A stretch of DNA of 64,000 nucleotides. It comes from Azolla caroliniana (taxonomy: Eukaryota > Polypodiophyta). Both the position numbers and the translations under genes were made by a program. Below are positions 1 through 9,900 of the stretch, in pieces. Each line of letters starts with the position of its first letter. Position 1 is the stretch's first letter. Location: contig JBHGNT010000010.1 in assembly GCA_043228905.1 (NCBI GenBank), forward strand, positions 3,162,001 through 3,226,000. The letters are read 5' to 3'. The notes under the pieces are model-generated. The model was not told the DNA's origin. It ran no database searches and saw nothing but the letters and a program-made list of their open reading frames with translations.

Positions 1-15
1 TGGAGATACCGGATG

Positions 16-246
16 ACATGATTTGGGTCATCTATATGCTTTATATGAGCAAGTCTCTAGGTGTGTATAATGTCCCGACAGCCTATCCAATTGTTTCATT
101 AGCACGATTTGTGTAAAACAAGGTTGTCCCCTATCATTGACTCCATTTGGGATTTCCATTGATGAGATAATTGATTTTATTGCTCATAATGGAGGCAATG
201 GAGTAGTCATGGGGGTTCGCAAGTCAATCTCTTGCTCTATATAGAT
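16..246 (+). pseudogene. LINE reverse transcriptase fragment, left half
   Basis: Part of a non-LTR retrotransposon reverse transcriptase. Read from about position 16, the + strand gives a degenerate protein containing KQGCPLSLTPFGISIDEI, the usual LINE RT block before the catalytic box. There are in-frame stops and a frameshift just before 246. The copia-1 insertion splits it, and the frame continues at 5548 with IDDMVLLSKSKHN, so the two halves belong to one copy. The start lies outside the window. Family identity is clear from the motif pair; the clade cannot be assigned. Confidence 0.75.
242..246 (+). repeat. TSD tagat of copia-1 (left copy)
   Basis: The 5-bp sequence tagat immediately precedes the 5' LTR, and the same 5 bp follow the 3' LTR at 5548-5552. 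This fixes the insertion limits of copia-1. Confidence 0.92.
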
Positions 247-840
247 TGTTGGGATTTCGGTCCCTTTCGGATGGGATGGTCGGATGTCGGAGATGGATGC
301 CGGATGCCGGATGGTCGGTTTCGGTTTCGGTGCCGGATGACGAATGTACCCGGAGAGCGATCCGGATGCAGGGACATATCCGTGAATATGTTCGCTATGG
401 GCCCCCTGAGGCCACAGTTGTAAATAGCCCCAAAGTCATATATGTATAAATATGACTTAGGGCAAATAGTTTTGTAGTTGCTAATCATTTTTCTGTTTTT
501 CCACTCAAGAGGAGTGAAGAGGGAGCAGCCGTGAGAGTGAGAGAGAGAGAGAGATAGAGCGCGAGAGAGGAAGAGGACGACGCCTCTGTGTATTTCCGCC
601 GCCTGTGGCGAGGACAGCGAGCTCAAGGTCGTCGCCTTGGAGCTCGTCATTGTATACCTCTTTTTGCATAGTGTTGTTTGGAGTCTTGTACTCCCGTGGT
701 TTTTCCCATCTAGGGTTTTCCACGTCAATCCCTGTGTATCGCGTTTTTTCTTCAGTATTTCCTATTTTCTGCTGCATTGATCCGCGATCAATCGGTTGTG
801 GCCGATTGGTGAAAGTGAATCCAAGCGTTGATTCCTCACA
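247..840 (+). repeat. 5' LTR of copia-1
   Basis: 594 bp, TG...CA ended, matching 4954-5547. It holds a TATA box (tataaat, 445-451) inside a 26-bp inverted repeat and GA-rich leader DNA around 537-575. Antisense open frames across it are by-products of base composition. Confidence 0.95.
433..458 (+). promoter_or_regulatory. TATA box within a perfect inverted repeat, copia-1 LTR
   Basis: The sequence aagtcatat (433-441), an 8-base spacer atgtataa and atatgactt (450-458) form a 9-bp-arm palindrome around the TATA element. The same arrangement recurs in the copia-2 (6523-6548) and copia-3 (33508-33533) LTRs. This is the likely core promoter for the element transcript. Confidence 0.7.
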
Positions 841-843
841 AAC

Positions 844-855
844 TGGTATCAGAGC
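844..855 (+). promoter_or_regulatory. Primer-binding site (tRNA-Met type), copia-1
   Basis: tggtatcagagc lies three bases downstream of the 5' LTR. This is the standard plant copia primer-binding site complementary to the 3' end of a methionine tRNA, used to prime minus-strand DNA synthesis. Confidence 0.93.
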
Positions 856-869
856 AACTGTTGCAGAAA

Positions 870-3800
870 ATGGAAGGCGGCGGCAGCGGGCAGCCGATGA
901 TGATGGTGCTGAATGCACAGAATTACGCCGACTGGAAGATCAAGATGGAGGACCTTCTGATCGTTCGGGACCTGTACGAACCGATTGACAGGTCGGAAAT
1001 ACCGAAAGGGGTACTTGAGTCGGAGTGGAAGCTCCTGAACCGGAAAGCCGTAGCGACGATCCGACAATACGTCGACGTGAGCGTCCTACAACATGTGGCA
1101 AACGACACCAACGCATATGAGATGTGGAAGAAGCTGTCGGGCCTCTACGAGAGGAAGAATGCGTTGAACCGGACCTCCCTGATGAGGAAGATAGTGAATC
1201 TCAAGTACCGGGACGGCGAGAGCATGGTGGAACACGTAAGCACGTTCATGGGATTCGTGAATCAGCTTGCGGCGATCAAGTTCCCGTTGGAGGATGCAAT
1301 GCAAGCCATCATCCTAATGTGTACATTGCCGGAAAGCTGGGAGAACTTGGTGGTGACTCTCAGCACCTCGTGCACCGAAGACAACTTGTCCTTACAAACG
1401 GTAAAGACAAGTATTCTGAATGAAGAAGCGCGTCGGAGAGATAAGGAACCGACCTCCGAACCGAAGATGTTGTTTACCGAGTCGGATCGGGGAAGACAAT
1501 GGAACCGGAGTCCGCAAAGGCGGGAGAAGTCGGGGACCCGGTCGCAGTCAAGAGGAAGGCCCACATGCTTCCACTGTGGAAAGCCGGGGCACTTCCGAAA
1601 GAATTGTCGGCATTACCGAAAAGACAACGGAGCCGACGACACCGACTCGAAGAAGTCACCGGAGAGAAACGGTGCATACCGGGGAGCCACGGACCGGAGA
1701 GGTTCGGATCGGCGAGGGCAAGACCGGAAAGGAACAACGGCACTCGCGGCAAGTGAGGAAGAAATCATGCTCATCACCGAAGAAGGTGAGCTAAACGTTG
1801 CCGGCGATGAGACGACCTGGGTGGTCGATTCCGGAGCATCGTTCCACCTGACCCCGGAGAGAAGATACTTCTCATCCTACACAGCCGGCGAGCATGGCTG
1901 TGTTCGGATGGGAAATGAAGGTACGTGCCGGATTGCCGGCATCGGAGACGTGTGGTTGACAACCCCGACCGGATGCAAAATGCTGCTGAAGGATGTCCGA
2001 CACGTTCCGGAGGTTCGTTTGAACCTGATTTCGGCTGGGAGGCTAGACGATGAAGGCTACACAGGTAGCATCCGGAACGGCGTAATGAAGTTCAGCAAGG
2101 GGAGCCTGATAGTGGCTCGGGCCCGGAAAGACAACACACTGTACCTGATGAATGCCCGGTTATGTCCGGAAGAGTTGAATGTGGCAGCCGACACTGCTGG
2201 TGAGCTGTGGCACAAAAGACTGTGTCACATGAGCGAGAAGGGGATGAAGAGGCTTGCAGAAGACAACCTTATTCCAGTGAAGCATGTGCACCTGGAGAAG
2301 TGCACCGATTGCCTGGCCGGTAAGCAGAACCGAAATTCCTTCCGCTCAAGGCCACCGACGAGACGTAGCGCACCATTGGAGTTGGTGCACACTGACGTGT
2401 GTCAGTTAGAGACGAAGTCACATGGCGGAGCCCAGTACTTCGTAACATTCATCGATGATCATAGCCGAAAACTGTGGACGGCACCGATGAAGACAAAGGA
2501 CCAAGTGTTGTGCGTCTTCAAGGAACTCCACGCAAGAGTGGAAAGGGAATCCGGCAAGAAGCTGAAAGCGATACGAGCGGATAACGGAGGGGAATACCGG
2601 GGGCAGTTCGCGGAGTACTGTCGCTCGAAGGGAATCCGACTCGAGTTTACTGTGCCGAAGACGCCGGAACTGAACGGGCTGGCAGAGAGGATGAACCGGA
2701 CCATAATGGAGAGGGCCCGGAGTATGCTGGCGCATGCGAAATTACCCAAGGGATTTTGGGCTGAGGCAATGTCGACGGCGACATATGTGATAAACAGATC
2801 ACCCTCAGTACCTTTAGACGGAGACACGCCGCAGAGAGTGTGGACCGGTAGGGAAGTATCCTACCGGCATCTGAAGGTGTTCGGGTGTCTCGCATACGTG
2901 CATGTGGCAAAGGACCGGAGAGGAAAGCTAGATCCAAAGACCCGGCCATGCATATTCCTCGGTTACGGCGACGACGAGTACGGCTACCGAGTATGGGACC
3001 CGGTCGACAAGAAGATATTCAGGAGTCGAGACATCATCTTCATGGAGGACAAGACACTCGCCGACTGGGAGTCGGAGAAGAAGGTGAAGAGCTCCAAGTC
3101 GACCGGTGAGGATCAACTCTACGAGGAGCAGTCCCGACCGGCAAGGGACCGGTTAGCACTCGAGGATCCGGCCGAAGACGGTGAAGAAACAGAACCGGCC
3201 GAAGAAGATGAAAACGATACCGGAACCGGCTCCGATCCCGAAATGGATTCGGATGAAGAAGAATCGGAAGAACCGGTTACCGAAGCTCCGGAACGGAGAT
3301 ATCCTCTAAGAGAGAGAAGGGCCCCCCGGAGATTTCCGGAACCAGAGCACGTGCTGCTAACCGACGAGGGGGAGCCGGAGAGCTTTGAAGAAGCAAAGCA
3401 TGACACCCAGAGCCGCAGGTGGTTGAGTGCCATGCAGGACGAGATGGGTTCCCTGCATGAGAACCACACATATGAACTTGTGGAGTTGCCGAAGGGAAAG
3501 CGGGCACTTCGAAACAAGTGGGTGTTCAAGCTGAAACCGGGAGATGCCGGAAACCCCCCGAGATACAAAGCCAGGATCGTGGTGAAGGGGTTTCAGCAAA
3601 AGAAGGGCGTCGACTTCGACGAGATATTTGCCCCGGTAGTGAAGATGACCTCCATCCGGACGGTGCTGAGCATAGCGGCAAACATGGACCTCGAGGTAGA
3701 ACAGATGGACGTGAAGACGGCATTCCTTCACGGTGACCTCGATGAAGAGATCTACATGCAGCAACCGGAAGGATTCGAGAAGGAAGGGAAGGAGCACCTG

Positions 3801-4943
3801 GTATGCCGGTTGAGGAAGAGCCTTTACGGACTGAAACAGGCTCCCCGGCAATGGTACCGGAAGTTCGACTCCTTCATGACCGACGAAGGGTACCTCAAAA
3901 CGCAGTCCGACCACTGCGTGTTTGTGAAGAAGTTCGAAGGAGGAGACTTTCTAATACTCCTCCTGTACGTGGACGACATGTTGATCGTCGGACAGGACCA
4001 GGTCAAGATTCGGATGCTGAAGAAGGCTCTTCACCGAACCTTCGCAATGAAGGACCTGGGTCCGGCGAGGCAAATACTAGGGATGCACATCATCCGGGAC
4101 CGGAAGAAGAAGCAGTTGTGGCTGTCACAGGAGAAGTACGTGACGAAGGTGCTTCAACGGTTCAACATGTCGGAAGCAAGACCGGTCGGATCGACCCTCC
4201 CGGCAAACTGCAAGCTGTCCAGCAAGCAAAGTCCCAAGACAAAGGCTGAAAAGGAGGATATGATGAAAGTGCCGTATGCCTCGGCCGTCGGGAGCTTGAT
4301 GTACGCCATGGTGTGTACGAGACCGGACATCGGATATGCAGTCGGAGTGGTGAGCAGGTACATGAGCAATCCCGGTAAAGAGCATTGGAACGCGGTCAAG
4401 TGGATACTCCGATACCTGAAGGGCACAGCGAAAGTGTGCCTCCGATTCGGCTCCGGTAAACCCGAACTCGATGGCTTCACCGATTCGGATATGTCGGCTG
4501 ATGCAGATACCAGCCGGTCTACATCAGGGTATGTGATGACGTATGCAGGGGGAGCTGTTTCATGGCAGTCGAGGCTGCAGAAGACGGTTGCGCTGTCAAC
4601 CACGGAGGCGGAGTACATGGCGGCTGTTGAAGCCGGCAAGGAAATAATATGGATGAAGGACTTCATTAGAGAGCTCGGTATCCGGCAGGAGGAGTACCGA
4701 CTCTACTGCGACAGTCAGAGTGCAATCCACCTTGCAAAGAACGCGGCCTATCACTCCCGGACGAAGCACATCCAGCGAAGATATCACTGGATCCGGGAAA
4801 GGATAGAAGACAAGGAGTTCGTGCTGACGAAGATCCACACGGACGAGAACGGGTCGGATATGCTGACCAAGGTGCTAACACCCGACAAGCTGGAAGCATG
4901 CCGGAAGAGGATCGGATTGGAGAGACATCCCATGCCGAAGTGA
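870..4943 (+). CDS. Copia-1 Gag-Pol polyprotein (intact)
   Basis: One uninterrupted frame of 1357 residues from the ATG at 870 (MEGGGSGQP), chosen because copia-2 starts at the same place; an upstream ATG at 828 lies partly in the LTR. Domains in order: Gag (UBN2-like, ~1-230), zinc knuckle CFHCGKPGHFRKNC (~233), aspartic protease VDSGASFHL (~319), gag-pre-integrase zinc region with HKRLCH (~446), integrase core with D ~508, D in ADNGGEY ~570 and E ~606, an acidic linker, RT with YVDD (~1032), and RNase H from ~1203 (TDSDMSAD, STTEAEYMA, CDSQSAIH) to the end. All catalytic residues I can check are present. It is expressed as a single polyprotein that the protease would cleave in cytoplasmic particles. 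The stop lies 10 bases before the 3' LTR. Confidence 0.95.
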   Translation: MEGGGSGQPMMMVLNAQNYADWKIKMEDLLIVRDLYEPIDRSEIPKGVLESEWKLLNRKAVATIRQYVDVSVLQHVANDTNAYEMWKKLSGLYERKNALNRTSLMRKIVNLKYRDGESMVEHVSTFMGFVNQLAAIKFPLEDAMQAIILMCTLPESWENLVVTLSTSCTEDNLSLQTVKTSILNEEARRRDKEPTSEPKMLFTESDRGRQWNRSPQRREKSGTRSQSRGRPTCFHCGKPGHFRKNCRHYRKDNGADDTDSKKSPERNGAYRGATDRRGSDRRGQDRKGTTALAASEEEIMLITEEGELNVAGDETTWVVDSGASFHLTPERRYFSSYTAGEHGCVRMGNEGTCRIAGIGDVWLTTPTGCKMLLKDVRHVPEVRLNLISAGRLDDEGYTGSIRNGVMKFSKGSLIVARARKDNTLYLMNARLCPEELNVAADTAGELWHKRLCHMSEKGMKRLAEDNLIPVKHVHLEKCTDCLAGKQNRNSFRSRPPTRRSAPLELVHTDVCQLETKSHGGAQYFVTFIDDHSRKLWTAPMKTKDQVLCVFKELHARVERESGKKLKAIRADNGGEYRGQFAEYCRSKGIRLEFTVPKTPELNGLAERMNRTIMERARSMLAHAKLPKGFWAEAMSTATYVINRSPSVPLDGDTPQRVWTGREVSYRHLKVFGCLAYVHVAKDRRGKLDPKTRPCIFLGYGDDEYGYRVWDPVDKKIFRSRDIIFMEDKTLADWESEKKVKSSKSTGEDQLYEEQSRPARDRLALEDPAEDGEETEPAEEDENDTGTGSDPEMDSDEEESEEPVTEAPERRYPLRERRAPRRFPEPEHVLLTDEGEPESFEEAKHDTQSRRWLSAMQDEMGSLHENHTYELVELPKGKRALRNKWVFKLKPGDAGNPPRYKARIVVKGFQQKKGVDFDEIFAPVVKMTSIRTVLSIAANMDLEVEQMDVKTAFLHGDLDEEIYMQQPEGFEKEGKEHLVCRLRKSLYGLKQAPRQWYRKFDSFMTDEGYLKTQSDHCVFVKKFEGGDFLILLLYVDDMLIVGQDQVKIRMLKKALHRTFAMKDLGPARQILGMHIIRDRKKKQLWLSQEKYVTKVLQRFNMSEARPVGSTLPANCKLSSKQSPKTKAEKEDMMKVPYASAVGSLMYAMVCTRPDIGYAVGVVSRYMSNPGKEHWNAVKWILRYLKGTAKVCLRFGSGKPELDGFTDSDMSADADTSRSTSGYVMTYAGGAVSWQSRLQKTVALSTTEAEYMAAVEAGKEIIWMKDFIRELGIRQEEYRLYCDSQSAIHLAKNAAYHSRTKHIQRRYHWIRERIEDKEFVLTKIHTDENGSDMLTKVLTPDKLEACRKRIGLERHPMPK

Positions 4944-4953
4944 AGGGGGAGTT
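4943..4953 (+). promoter_or_regulatory. Polypurine tract of copia-1
   Basis: aagggggagtt abuts the 3' LTR. It is the usual primer for plus-strand synthesis and is shared with copia-2 and copia-3. Confidence 0.85.
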
Positions 4954-5547
4954 TGTTGGGATTTCGGTCCCTTTCGGATGGGATGGTCGGATGTCGGAGA
5001 TGGATGCCGGATGCCGGATGGTCGGTTTCGGTTTCGGTGCCGGATGACGAATGTACCCGGAGAGCGATCCGGATGCAGGGACATATCCGTGAATATGTTC
5101 GCTATGGGCCCCCTGAGGCCACAGTTGTAAATAGCCCCAAAGTCATATATGTATAAATATGACTTAGGGCAAATAGTTTTGTAGTTGCTAATCATTTTTC
5201 TGTTTTTCCACTCAAGAGGAGTGAAGAGGGAGCAGCCGTGAGAGTGAGAGAGAGAGAGAGATAGAGCGCGAGAGAGGAAGAGGACGACGCCTCTGTGTAT
5301 TTCCGCCGCCTGTGGCGAGGACAGCGAGCTCAAGGTCGTCGCCTTGGAGCTCGTCATTGTATACCTCTTTTTGCATAGTGTTGTTTGGAGTCTTGTACTC
5401 CCGTGGTTTTTCCCATCTAGGGTTTTCCACGTCAATCCCTGTGTATCGCGTTTTTTCTTCAGTATTTCCTATTTTCTGCTGCATTGATCCGCGATCAATC
5501 GGTTGTGGCCGATTGGTGAAAGTGAATCCAAGCGTTGATTCCTCACA
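4954..5547 (+). repeat. 3' LTR of copia-1
   Basis: 594 bp, same as 247-840 by eye, followed by TSD tagat at 5548-5552. Confidence 0.95.
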
Positions 5548-5820
5548 TAGATGACATGGTTTTACTTTCTAAGTCTAAACACAACCTACAAAGGCACCAC
5601 AATGCCTTAGATAACTTTTGCACACAAAGAGGATTGATATTAAATCTAGGGCAAACTAAATTCCTTATCTTCCACACAATTTCTCTAGTTAGGACTAAAT
5701 GTCACCTCCCACTCTCTCATAGACTAATTGATGTAGTTGGATCATATGTATACCTTGGAGTCACTTTAAGTGCAAAATACCAAGGTATACTAAGACCCTC
5801 TCGAAACTATTAGATACCCT
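5548..5820 (+). pseudogene. LINE reverse transcriptase fragment, right half
   Basis: Continues the RT interrupted by copia-1. It reads IDDMVLLSKSKHN, then a region ending in GSYVYLGVTLSAKY, typical of LINE RT after the catalytic box, and stops at 5813. The tyrosine and first aspartate of the catalytic (F/Y)xDD box are encoded by the bases duplicated as TSD. Confidence 0.75.
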
Positions 5821-6270
5821 AGATATAAAGAAATTAGGTTGAGATATCTTAGAGCTAAAACAACATAGAGAGAATAAGCTAAAAAATGCTAACCATAGCC
5901 TTTCTAATATTCACCAACATATAACCAATTAAAAATTTCACCACATGCGCCACTCAACCTCTCCCTTACTAAAGCAAAAAACCAAAGAACAACCAAAACG
6001 CCCTCGGATGTTGGGCCTCAAAGTCACTCGTTGTGTAGAAGCAATTAAGAAGATAAGGGAATGTGAGTTACACCACCTAGAACCTATGGTCAGGGTACCC
6101 TTTACATTAGGACCACTTGCCACACCCACATCGAAACCCGATGGATGTTATTCGGCTATCCGATTCCGATCCAACTAATCCCGGTTACGTTCCGGATTGT
6201 TAAGACACGGCAGATTAGTTATAACACTTGTAAGATTAACAATTGAAGCGTAGAATGACAAGTACACAGA
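5821..6270. other. Degenerate AT-rich stretch, no gene recognised
   Basis: No convincing gene. A 77-codon open frame at 5945-6178 has no motif I recognise. This stretch probably holds decayed LINE and chromovirus 5' sequence; no 5' LTR matching the chromovirus 3' LTR at 51443 is visible. Confidence 0.5.
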
Positions 6271-6315
6271 GTGTCGCTCAAAGAGGCAATCAGTCGAGTA
6301 GTACGATGCGATAAC
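6271..6315 (+). pseudogene. Chromovirus gag fragment upstream of copia-2
   Basis: Reads SLKEAISRVVRCDN and continues, after copia-2 and its TSD are removed, as QLFKRCLDHQLQN at 11681. This is a typical Ty3/gypsy Gag region a little upstream of the zinc knuckle. It shows that copia-2 inserted in the gag of the old chromovirus. Confidence 0.65.
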
Positions 6316-6937
6316 TGTTGGGATTTCGGTCCCTTTCGGATGGGATGGTCGGATATCGGAGATGAATGCCGACAAGCCCGGTTTCGGTTTCGGATCCGGA
6401 TGACGAAGACCCCGGCTTCGGTGCCGGATGACGAATGTACCCGGAGAGCGATCCGGATGCAGGGACATATCCGTGAATATGTTCGCTACGAGCCCCCTGA
6501 GGCTATAGTTGTAAATAGCCCAAAGTCATATAAGTATAAATATGACTTAGGGCAAACAGTTTTTCTGTTGCTTCTCATTTTTCTGTTTTTCCACTTTAGA
6601 GGAGTGAAGAGAGAGCAGCCGTGAGAGAGAGAGAAAGAGAGAGAGCGCGAGAGAGAAAGAGGTAGACGCCTCTGTGTATTTCCGCCGCCTGTGGCGAGGA
6701 CAGCGAGCTCAAGGTCGTCGCCTTGGAGCTCGTCATTGTATACTTCTCTGTATAGTGTTGTTTGGAGTCTTGTACTCCCGTGGTTTTTCCCCGTTTAGGG
6801 TTTTCCACGTTAATCCTTGTGTACTCGCGTTTCTTCGTTTTGTTTCTACGTGTGTTTCCTATTTTCTGCTCCATTGATCCGCGATTAATCGGTTGTGGCC
6901 GAGATAAGAAGGTGAATAGAAGGGTCTATTCCTTACA
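6316..6937 (+). repeat. 5' LTR of copia-2
   Basis: 622 bp, TGTTGGGA to TTACA, matching 11054-11675. The palindromic TATA region is at 6523-6548. Confidence 0.94.
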
Positions 6938-6940
6938 AAC

Positions 6941-6952
6941 TGGTATCAGAGC
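6941..6952 (+). promoter_or_regulatory. Primer-binding site, copia-2
   Basis: tggtatcagagc, three bases after the LTR, tRNA-Met type as in copia-1. Confidence 0.92.
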
Positions 6953-6966
6953 GACTGTTGCAGAAA

Positions 6967-9900
6967 ATGGAAGGCGGCGGCAGCGGGCAGCCGATGATGA
7001 TGGTGCTGAATGCACAGAATTACGCCGACTGGAAGATCAAGATGGAGGATCTTCTGATTGTTCGGGACCTGTACGAACCGATTGACAGGTCGGAAATACC
7101 GAAGGGGGTACTTGAGTCGGAGTGGAAGCTCCTGAACCGGAAAGCCGTAGCGACGATCCGACAATATGTCGACGTGAGCGTCCTGCAACATGTGGCGAAC
7201 GACACCAACGCATATGAGATGTGGAAGAAGCTGTCTGGCCTCTATGAGAGGAAGAATGCGTTGAACCGGACCTCCCTGATGAGGAAGATTGTGAATCTCA
7301 AGTATCGGGACGGCGAGAGTATGGTAGAACACGTAAGCACGTTCATGGGATTCGTGAATCAGCTTGCGGCGATCAAGTTCCCGTTGGAGGATGCAATGCA
7401 AGCCATCATCCTGATGTGTACATTGCCGGACAGCTGGGAGAACTTGGTAGTGACTCTCAGCACCTCCTGCACCGAAGATAACTTGTCCCTACAGACGGTA
7501 AAGACAAGTATTCTGAATGAAGAAGCGCGTCGGAGAGATAAGGAACCGGCCTCCGACCCGAAGATGCTGTTTACCGAATCGGATCGGGGAAGACAGTGGA
7601 ACCGGAGTCCGCAAAGACGGGAGAAGTCGGGGACCCGGTCGCAGTCAAGAGGAAGGCCAACATGCTTCCACTGTGGGAAGCCGGGGCACTTCCGGAAGAA
7701 CTGTCGGCATTACCGAAAGGACAACGGAGCCGACGACACCGATTCGAAGAAGTCACCGGAGAGAAACGGTGCATACCGGGGAGCCACGGACCGGAGAGGT
7801 CCGGATCGGCGAGGGCAGGACCGGAAAGGAACGACGGCATTCGCGGCAAGTGAAGAAGAGATAATGCTCATTACCGAAGAGACGGAGCTAAACCTTGCCG
7901 GTGAAGAGATGACCTGGGTGGTCGATTCCGGAGCGTCGTTCCACCTGACCCCGGAGAAGAAATACTTCTCATCCTACACAGCCGGTGAACATGGCTGTGT
8001 CCGGATGGGAAATGAAGGTACGTGCCGGATTGCCGGCATAGGAGACGTGTGGTTGACAACCCCGACCGGATGCAAAATGCTGCTGAAAGATGTCCGACAC
8101 GTTCCGGAGGTCCGATTGAACCTGATTTCGGCCGGGAGGCTAGATGATGAAGGCTACACGGGTAGCATCCGGAACGGTGTCATGAAGTTCAGCAAGGGGA
8201 GCTTGATAGTGGTTCGGGCCCGGAAGGTCAACACACTGTACCTGATGAATGCCCGGTTATGTCCGGAAGAGCTGAATGTGGCAGCCGACACTGCCGGTGA
8301 GCTGTGGCACAAGCGACTGTGCCACATGAGTGAGAAGGGGATGAAGAGGCTTGCAGAAGACAACCTTATTCCAGTGAAGCATGTGCACCTGGAGAAGTGC
8401 ACCGACTGCCTGGCCGGTAAGCAAAACCGAACCTCCTTCCACTCAAGGCCACCGACGAGACGTAGCGCACCATTGGAGTTGGTGCACACTGATGTGTGTC
8501 AGGTAGAAACGAAGTCACATGGCGGAGCCCAGTACTTCGTGACATTCATTGATGATCACAGCCGGAAGCTGTGGACGGCACCGTTGAAGACAAAGGACCA
8601 AGTGTTGTCCGTCTTCAAAGAACTCCACGCGAGAGTGGAAAGGGAATCCGGCAAGAAGCTGAAAGCGATACGAGCGGATAACGGAGGGGAATACCGGGGG
8701 CAGTTCCAGGAGTACTGTCGCTCGAAGGGAATCCGGCTCGAGTTTACTGTGCCGAAGACGCCGGAACTGAACGGGCTGGCCGAGAGGATGAACCGGACCA
8801 TAATGGAGCGGGTCCGGAGTATGCTGGCGCATGCGAAATTACCCAAGGGGTTTTGGGCTGAGGCAATGTCGACGGCGACATATGTGATAAACAGATCACC
8901 CTCAGTACCTTTGGACGGAGACACGCCGCAGAGAGTGTGGACCGGTAAGGAAGTGTCCTACCGGCATCTGAAGGTGTTCGGGTGTCTCGCATACGTGCAT
9001 GTGGCAAAGGACCGGAGAGGAAAGCTAGATCCGAAGACCCGGCCATGCATATTCCTCGGTTACGGCGACGACGAGTTCGGCTACCGAGTATGGGACCCGG
9101 TCGACAAGAAGATATTCCGGAGTCGTGATATCATCTTCATGGAGGACAAGACACTCGCCGACTGGGAGTCGGAGAAGAAGATGAAGAGCTCCAAGTCGAT
9201 CGGTGAGGATCAACTCTACGAGGAGCAGTCCCGACCGGCAAGGGACCGGTTAACACTCGAGGATCCGGCCGAAGACGGTGAAGAAACAGAACCGGCCGAA
9301 GAAGATGAAAATGATACCGGAACCGGCCCCGATCCCGAAATGGATTCGGATGAAGAAGAAGAATCGGAAGAACCGGTTACCGAAGCTCCGGAACGGAGAT
9401 ACCCTCTAAGAGAGAGAAGGGCCCCCCGGAGATTTCCGGAACCAGAGCACGTGTTGCTAACCGACGAGGGGGAGCCGGAGAGCTTTGAAGAAGCAAAGCA
9501 TGACACCCAGAGCCGCAGGTGGTTGAGTGCCATGCAGGACGAGATGGATTCCCTGCATGAGAACCACACATATGAACTTGTGGAGTTGCCGAAAGGAAAG
9601 CGGGCACTACGAAACAAGTGGGTGTTCAAGCTGAAACCGGGAGATGCCGGAAACCCCCCGAGATACAAAGCCAGGATCGTGGTGAAGGGGTTTCAGCAGA
9701 AGAAGGGCGTCGACTTCGACGAGATATTTGCCCCGGTAGTGAAGATGACCTCCATCCGGACGGTGCTGAGCATAGCGGCAAGCATGGACCTCGAGGTAGA
9801 ACAGATGGACGTGAAGACGGCATTCCTTCACGGTGACCTCGATGAAGAGATCTACATGCAGCAACCGGAAGGATTCGAGAAGAAAGGGAAGGAGCACCTG

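Larger units (their letters stand above)
247..5547 (+). mobile_element. Copia-1: complete Ty1/copia LTR retrotransposon (Tork/TNT1-like)
   Basis: A complete 5.3-kb element. It has two 594-bp LTRs beginning TGTTGGGA and ending CTCACA, a tRNA-Met type primer-binding site three bases after the 5' LTR, one open gag-pol frame, a purine-rich tract and a 5-bp TSD. I saw no difference between the two LTRs by eye. Domain order PR-INT-RT-RH makes it copia, and the protein resembles the TNT1/Tork group. It landed inside a LINE RT pseudogene. An intact frame plus matching LTRs indicate a very recent insertion that may still be competent. Confidence 0.95.

Noticed and set aside
237-728. Antisense 163-codon frame across the copia-1 LTR, repeated at 4875-5435
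   Set aside because: Lies in non-coding LTR, contains low-complexity Ser/Leu runs from GA repeats; present in both LTRs simply because they are copies.
6958-6966. Start of the copia-2 polyprotein at the codon 6958
   Set aside because: The codon is not ATG; the ATG at 6967 is shared with copia-1 at 870.
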